From the NCBI GenBank assembly GCA_963978545.1, contig OZ021731.1:27914093-27978092 (forward strand): DNA of 64,000 nucleotides, written 5' to 3'. Both the position numbers and the translations under genes were made by a program. Positions 57,882 to 64,000 of this stretch are shown here, in pieces. Each line of letters begins with the position of its first letter. The stretch's first letter is position 1. The stretch comes from Linyphia triangularis. Taxonomy: Eukaryota; Arthropoda; Arachnida; Araneae; Linyphiidae. Below the pieces are notes generated by a model, which saw only the letters and a list, made by a program, of their open reading frames with translations, was not told where the DNA came from and did not search any database.

Positions 57882-58565
57882 ACGTTTTGATTACAGTAGT
57901 TCAGGTTTTGTAGTTATTTGACAACATCATCCAACAATCACCGAATGCAATTTCTTTTAAGAATTCCTATCCTTCATTTAATTTTACAGTATTTGACATC
58001 AACATACCATGAGTTGGCAAATCAATCTGAATCATAAAATATTTGGCGACTTAATGACTGAAATATCAGCCGATTAAAAATTAACAACGTTCTTCTACTT
58101 CTTTATGAGAGCCCCGATTTGTGGTATTATAAAAACAAATTTAGCAGGTTTGGCGACAATTTTGCCTAGAAAATTTTTCACCAATCATCCAAGATCTATT
58201 CTCATTTATCAATTTGGCGCCAAGTGAGCTTACTGTAGAATTACTGTGGAAGCACTCAACCCGACGTACTATCGACCACTTCCGGTTAAATTTTATGTAA
58301 TTTCCCTAATATCATCGAGAGCATCAAACGTAATATCGCACCTTTGCAACAAAAGTGACACAACTCAAAATTCTTCTTTTTGAGTAAAAGCGTGTTCAAA
58401 ATCACAGACTGCATCACTTAGACGGTAGATTTTCAACGTGCACAAAGACAATTCATCCATTTTGGCGGCGTAAAGGCATATTTCTCGCCAAACCTTATAG
58501 CCTTTTGTTCTCTACAGGGTTGCTGGACTGAGCTTCCCCAGCGTGCCTTCAGTTCGCCAAAATGG
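57882..58565. other. intergenic, unassigned
   Basis: No copy of a known family here and no domain-bearing frame. Confidence 0.35.
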
Positions 58566-59126
58566 ATGAATGGACGATTCCCGCATTTTTTAAAAACGAG
58601 TGAAAGTAGTTTATATATATGAAGAATTTCTTTCTGATTCCAAATATTTAAACAAAATGTCTTTAAAAAAAAATTGGTTATTCAAATATTAAGAAAAGAA
58701 ATTGCCTCAAAACTGAGTCAAAACCAGTCCGATCAAAAACACTCAGCAAAATCTGTGACGTCAAAGCTTCCTTTCTATTCTATGGTTATCTTGAGGTTTC
58801 TGCCAAATAGTTGGCGTTGAAATATTTGGCATTGGTAGACCATTGCACTATCCCCTACAAGTTGGCGCGATTTGCGAGAAACTCGCAAAACTGGGTTCCG
58901 CTGCCGCATATCAAGCCAAGATGTTTGGGAAGCCTTGACGTCACATTCAATTCGAACCGAATTAATCGTTTTCTCGCTAACGTGTAACAGGGGAACTTTG
59001 ATTGCAAAATAAATAAATATATAAAAAAAAAGCGCATTGAGCAGAAATTTTTCTGTTTATGACCTTTTCAAAACATTTAGAATTGAATAAAAAAATAATA
59101 AAAAAATGCGGGAATTGTCCATTGCC
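58566..59126 (-). mobile_element. Family E TIR element, copy 3 (complete)
   Basis: The ends 'aatggacgattcccgcatttttt' and 'aaaaaatgcgggaattgtccatt' are a ~24-bp inverted repeat. TGACGTCA at 58756-58763 and 58936-58943. Confidence 0.85.
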
Positions 59127-59185
59127 TATGTGCACGGTGAAGATCTACCACCTAAAAGTGATGTTAAGTTAAGGTGGAGTTTCGT

Positions 59186-59465
59186 ACAGAGGGCTGCAGT
59201 TTCCGAGCTCATGAGCGATGGTAGATCGTGGGTTCGGTCCCTGCCTCGCCGAGTATTGGTGTGTACGATAATGGGGCACATTTAATAGGTCGTCACCTCA
59301 ATGTCCTCTCGTTGGTGGGGTGGAGTTGGAGAGAGAGGTACGCGCGATAAGGTTTCGACGTCGCAATCTTATTGAGGTTCAAAATGAGGAGGCATATTTG
59401 GGTAAGTACTATAAAGTGGCAGAAATAGTCTGAACCGTGCAAGCGAAACTAAAAGGCACAAGATT
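59186..59465 (+). mobile_element. SINE-2 copy with a tRNA-like head
   Basis: Head 'gggctgcagtttccgagctcatgagc...gatcgtgggttcggtccctgcc' contains a B-box-like ggttcggtccc. The body 'caatgtcctctcgttggtggggtggagttggag...gcgcgataaggtttcgac' is shared with 39655, 28180 and 15690. Confidence 0.6.
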
Positions 59466-60314
59466 ATTTACAAGGAGAATTCAAGTTGAAATTGAAACTG
59501 ATTTATGACGTTCTTCTAGATTAAAGTTGTCTGCGGTTTTTGCGCACATTTAAACTCGGGAATGAAGAATTTTGAATCGTGTCACACTTCTACAGCATAG
59601 GTGCGACTTTTGTCAGTAGCTGTTACAGTTTAGACTCACCGATTTAAAAAATTGAAAATTCGAGGCCACGCCTGCTATTTTCGGTTGTAACTTTCGAAGA
59701 ATAATGGCATAAGAACTCATTTCGACGAGACCTTTCATTTGACGTATCACACGCGTTTGTAGCATTCATAATTTCGTTTGCTAAAGTAGACTTCAGACAG
59801 ACGGACAAAGCCTTTGTATATTATTCTCACTGCGTTAATGTTGGGTGGGAACAAAAAATTAGTTGGATTGGTACAGTCACTGTCACTAAGAGACCGCTTC
59901 TACACCTTCTATCGTTTCGATGCATTTAGTCATCTTCTCAAAGATTTGATACGTGAATGCTAGATATATTGTAAAGTGTCATTATAAAGAGGAGATACCA
60001 AGTTGATTTGGTTGTTAAAAACTTACCTATTTGGTGTTATCAACAAAATATCGATTACCTTCTTCCTTTGTTATTATAATATTCCAAATAATGTTCTTCC
60101 CTTGTTATTATAATATATACTTATATCTACCTTTACTTTGCAGACATAAATTTTTCAGTAGAAAAACATTACTTATAATGTAGAGCTGCATCAAAATATA
60201 AACATATTTCAATCCTTGAGAAAGATATTATAACTAGATCGATTATAGAATTATAATAAGTAATCCGAGGATTACTTATTATAGAATATTTGAAGTACCT
60301 CGTTGAAAACCATT
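59466..60314. other. intergenic, unassigned
   Basis: AT-rich. An inverted 'gattacttattataga' motif near 60250-60290 is minor. Confidence 0.35.
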
Positions 60315-60600
60315 CCGATTTTTTTTTATATAATGTAAAAATATACTAATAGATTATGAATTAATACTGGTCTACCGAGAGAAAATTGCCGAAACTGTTC
60401 GAAATCGACTTTGAATGAATTGAACTAAATCCGATTGCCAAATATGTCATAACTTGCCAAATAATGAACATTCTTTGTTATTTGGCAACCCACAGCTCTT
60501 TCTTCAATGAGGAAGAGCTCAGACGATTTCACTTCTCTGGCGTCAGATACCTGCATCTTTTAAATTTGACTCAAATTGACAATAAATATTAGAATAGTGA
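60315..60600. mobile_element. Foldback-A diverged half copy
   Basis: 'actggtctaccgagagaaaattgccgaaactg', 'ttgaactaaatccgattgccaaatatgtcataacttgcca' and 'caatgaggaagagctcagacgattt' match one arm with many substitutions. Confidence 0.65.
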
Positions 60601-60606
60601 GGATCT

Positions 60607-60901
60607 AATATTTTTTTTAAATCCTTTATATTAACTTCGATTTTATGTGTGTGAGTGTGTTGATGGGAGGGAAATCTGAGGACGCATAATTAACTCTCTT
60701 GCCGTCATCCAATCGGGCTGAAACTTGGCAGATAGATTCAATGTGGATGACAATGCGTTCAAGCAAATTTTGGGGCTGTAACTGTCACTAAAAGGTAGCT
60801 TTTTCGGAATACTAATAAACCTACTTACCGTCATCCAATCGTGATGAAATAGTATGTAACCCACCATTGTTGAAACACATTCCTGTTGCCAATTTTTTTA
60901 A

Positions 60902-60964
<63 letters not shown>

Positions 60965-61345
60965 ATACATAAATAAATAAATAAATTAATTAATTAATTA
61001 ATTAATTAATTAAATAAATAATAATCAATTTACTTTAATCAGAATAAATAAATGATGTTTGGATGTGAGAGTTATACATTCACATTCATTTTTAATAAAT
61101 AAATTTTGAAACTTAATTTGCCGCACATTTTGCTGATAGAAACATAGTCAATAAAACAATTTTTGTAAATAAACACGCCAAAAGTTCATACTTTGCATTT
61201 GATTTTGTGTAGGGTTGGAACAAGGTGTGTTTTTGATATTTAAAATTAGATACACACACCAAGCACACACTGTTTACAGAATCGGCAATGCGTTAATGAA
61301 TATAATAACTTACAGTGCATGTAAAAATTTATATTAAAAACTGTT
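60607..61345 (+). repeat. Family C copy 5 with an AAAT/AATT microsatellite
   Basis: Complete order of family motifs. (AAAT)n then (AATT)n fill 60898-61022. An extra ~110 bp interrupts 'gatagaaa|tgtttttgat' at about 61145-61230. Confidence 0.8.
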
Positions 61346-61821
61346 TTTTTATGGGTTATATTATTGTCAACTTGGCTCGCATGTCTCGATAAAAAAATTC
61401 AGAGTGATGTACGAACAGGTACCCCTTAACTTGCATTCTGTTCACAATCTAAAAGGTTTATTCCATAATTTAGCAGCTGTGATAGGCCAATGCATAAATA
61501 AAAAGCAGCTGTTTATCGCAAGTCTGTCAAACTGTCACCAATTCCCATTAGCTCGTCCAAATTGCAACTCTTCCGTTCCGCCCGCATTGCAGTGAATTAG
61601 TCACTGATTCTGACTCACCCAAAAGTAGTTGAAACTCCGGGGAGGTTTTCACGGTGTTTTAGCCTCGAAAATTGGGGCTAGGGAGATTTCTAGCGTCCAT
61701 TTCCGCCAAGGTCTCTTACGTTCCATTACGAAAAAGGTATATTTCTGCAAAGATTGTTACGCGAATGCAATTCTTAGTTGGAACTGTGCAATAAGAACCG
61801 AAGAAAAACAAGTAGTGGTGG
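61346..61821. other. unassigned non-repetitive segment
   Basis: Two frames (61404-61595, and the start of 61629-61991) have no recognised domain; the second runs into Family B copy 7. The sequence is less AT-rich than its surroundings ('gttccgcccgcattgcagtg'). Confidence 0.35.
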
Positions 61822-62560
61822 AACAACGCACAACTTTCATTTACCATTATAATACTGATATCAATTTGTGTCATTTACCGTTTTTATATTTTCATCACTC
61901 ATTCAGAAAAATGGCTAGTTTGGCGGTATTTTTTTTACCACAATCCTTGTGTGGGTCTTTGAAAAAAAAAAAAACTTCGCCAAATAGATAATTTTGGCGA
62001 TATACTTTTCAACAATTCTTATATTATCCTTTCTTATAAGTGAAATTGAGGAGAAAAGAAAAGACGATCGTTCATGAGGTATGCTCAAGGAAAGAGAACT
62101 CTGTGTTAAAGGCATTCGTTTTTAATTATTTTTTTTGCCATTAAAGCATTTTTACGGGAATTTCGGAGGTGTGGATGTTTAGAACACCTTAAGAGGCATT
62201 ACAACAGCGATTTTGGACAAAATCGTTTGAGCCGTTTTTTAGCAATCACTGAAAAACATGATTTTTTCAATGGCAACTACCTTATGCGCATGCGCGATTT
62301 TGAAGAAAATCTTAATGGTAGGTTCCATGGTCATCACATACCCGCAGACCAAATTTGAACATCGCAGGGCAATTTGTTCGGGAGTTATACTGACCACAGA
62401 CACACATACAGACAGACATTTTTTCTAGATAACTTTTTTGAAATCAGAGTGTACCAATACGTGGAAAATGCAAAAAAAAAAAAATCGATTTTTGTTGTTG
62501 TTGTTGACCGAATACTATACTTTCATTTCCTTATGTAATACATATGGGTAATTAAAGTAA
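61822..62560 (-). repeat. Family B copy 7
   Basis: Reverse orientation, full length. NRF1-type site tgcgcatgcgcg at 62285-62296 (perfect). The 66-residue frame at 61915-62115 is the recurrent family frame. Confidence 0.88.
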
Positions 62561-62837
62561 TATTAAGTTTTATAGAGACGAAAAGTGAAGAAAACTAAGG
62601 TTTAGAAAGATTTAGATACATTTTTTTTTTTTTTTTTTTAGAATATAAATTTAAAGTGTTAAATAGAATAACTAAAAGAATATTGAAGAGAAGAAGCATC
62701 AAGAATACTTTTGCAGTATATAGGTTTTATGATGGATAATGGAATATCCAGAAATGCGCTATCTAGATAGAGAATATAAGGGATATCAGATTCCTATATC
62801 TATGTTTTATTTTAGATCTTTTATTTCCACTGATTTC

Positions 62838-63778
62838 TAAATTCAGAGTGCCTTTGCACCCTGGGTCGTACTGGCCATATGGTTGTCATGTGCAATCACC
62901 AGCCAGGTCAGTGTCTGTAAAAAATGGTTCGGTCCGGTACAGAAGTTCTTTTTCTTTAGTTCCTTAATTTGTTTTTCAATATAAGTAATTCCCTTCTTTT
63001 AAGCTTTCTTAAAGAAGTCCAATGTGTTCAAAGCAGGTCACTTACACCTAGAACTATTAACTATTATTGAACTATTACTTTTGTTGAGATATAGTTTGCA
63101 CATTAAGAATTTGCTTAAGATTTTACATTTGAACTTTATAGATTATTTTGTACTTAGAAAATAAAAGCACTGACATTTATACATTATTATATTTCTAATT
63201 TTCACTTATTTTATAGTTGTTGGTTGTTTTCAGATTATCTGGTGCCGTCAGCAACACGAGGGCTATAATGCGCCGAAACATTCGTCATTTGACAAGCCAA
63301 CATACATTTACAAACTCCCATGCCTTACATGGGACTCGGAACCCGCAACCTCGCGGTCTAGTGGCTAGCACGCTAACCACTATACCGTTTGGTCTCACTT
63401 ATTTTATGAATTTTAAGATTAAATATATTAATGGTTTATGGAAACCAAGTTTACTCAAAGGATACAAATAGCATTGGGAAAATTTTATTTAATTAAACTA
63501 ATTATTAAAGAAATTCAAATGTTAAAATTAATTAATAAATAAAACTAATTATTGAAATATATTATTAAATACAAAAATACAAATAAAAAATATATTAAAT
63601 TTCAAAAATATTTATTTATTAAATTTAATTACTTAATTAATTCTAGGATTTTATTATGAAAATAATTATTAAAACTTGATTAATGGTAACATTAATGCAT
63701 AAACAAAATATACATAAACAAAATATCGCTGAGCCGATTTTATGTCCCAGTACGCTTTTGTATGCACTCTGAATTTAA
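62838..63778. mobile_element. Family H element, copy 2, with a nested SINE-1
   Basis: Outer ends 'aaattcagagtgc' and 'gcactctgaattt' are inverted repeats. Internal 'cgtactggccatatggttgtc' and 'gagccgattttatgtcccagtac' match the 12953-13570 copy. Interrupted by SINE-1 at 63215-63394. Confidence 0.7.
63202..63407 (-). mobile_element. SINE-1 with 13-bp target duplication
   Basis: Body 63215-63394, flanked by TCACTTATTTTAT (63202-63214, 63395-63407). The 84-residue plus-strand frame here is antisense SINE. Confidence 0.92.
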
Positions 63779-63786
63779 GGTTGCAA

Positions 63787-63994
63787 ATCCTGAATTTTTT
63801 GGGCCTACCAAACGGTATAGTGGTTAGCGTGCTAGCTTTTAGACCGCGAGGTTGTGGGTTCGAGTCCCGTGTTAGGCATGGGTGTTTGTAAATGTATGTT
63901 GGCTTGTCTAATTACGAATGTTTCGGCGCATTATAGCCCTCGTGTTGCTGACGGTGCCAGATAATCTGAAAACAAACATCCTGAATTTTTTGGG
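63787..63994 (+). mobile_element. SINE-1 with 17-bp target duplication
   Basis: Body 63804-63977, flanked by ATCCTGAATTTTTTGGG (63787-63803, 63978-63994), the longest target duplication in the window. Confidence 0.93.
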
Positions 63995-64000
63995 TTACAA

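Noticed and set aside
57733..57921. ORF rich in Ser/Arg/Gly
   Set aside because: It lies in the GC-rich 3' end of the Helitron and continues past its terminus into unrelated DNA.
63217..63471. 84-residue ORF with '[19 protein letters not shown]'
   Set aside because: Same sequence family as SINE-1 read in reverse; flanked by the SINE target duplication.

Overview
This is a eukaryotic, metazoan window: AT-rich (I estimate about two-thirds A+T), with GT-AG introns and dense interspersed repeats. It carries one recognisable protein-coding gene. An arthropod source is likely from the style of the gene and its repeats; a chelicerate is possible but I cannot prove it. No intact tRNA, rRNA, CRISPR array or prokaryotic operon was seen.

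1-19.4 kb, + strand: the 3' part of an Ariadne-1 (ARIH1/HHARI) RBR E3 ubiquitin ligase gene. Eight coding exons (3050-3116, 3817-3923, 5229-5343, 7255-7385, 10409-10550, 10942-11118, 13948-14060, 19157-19238) join in frame. They give 310 residues covering the end of the RING1-IBR linker, the IBR, RING2 with its catalytic Cys, and the autoinhibitory Ariadne domain up to the natural stop. The N-terminal exons lie upstream of the window. The introns are packed with transposons: a tRNA-derived SINE (SINE-1), a hAT-like element with an 8-bp target duplication, a foldback element, a solo LTR, nested TIR elements, and a ~316-bp tandem array ending 55 bp before the RING2 exon.

19.4-64 kb: no further gene could be proved. 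The region is a mosaic of recurrent families, which I name here. Foldback-A is a ~650-bp palindromic MITE with a CRE-like central palindrome (10 copies or fragments in the window). Family B is ~700 bp and carries an NRF1-type palindrome (7 copies). Family C has an internal AAAT microsatellite. Family E has TIRs starting GGACGATTCCCGC and carries TGACGTCA sites. Family G carries GTCACGTGAC. SINE-1 has seven full copies with clear target duplications plus an array of tails. SINE-2 is a second, less certain SINE. There is also a 5'-truncated LINE fragment inside a SINE, a non-autonomous Helitron inserted in the target duplication of a hAT element, and a TTAA-flanked MITE.

Segments of less repetitive, slightly GC-richer DNA (about 27.5-27.8, 30.3-31.0, 32.1-32.6, 45.4-45.7, 48.9-49.5 and 51.4-51.9 kb) hold the best regulatory candidates: TGACGTCA palindromes, CTCF-like cores, and a TATA box preceded by three CAGGTG/CACCTG E-boxes.

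The most interesting theme is that several unrelated repeat families carry near-perfect palindromic transcription-factor sites (NRF1, CREB/ATF, CLEAR/USF).
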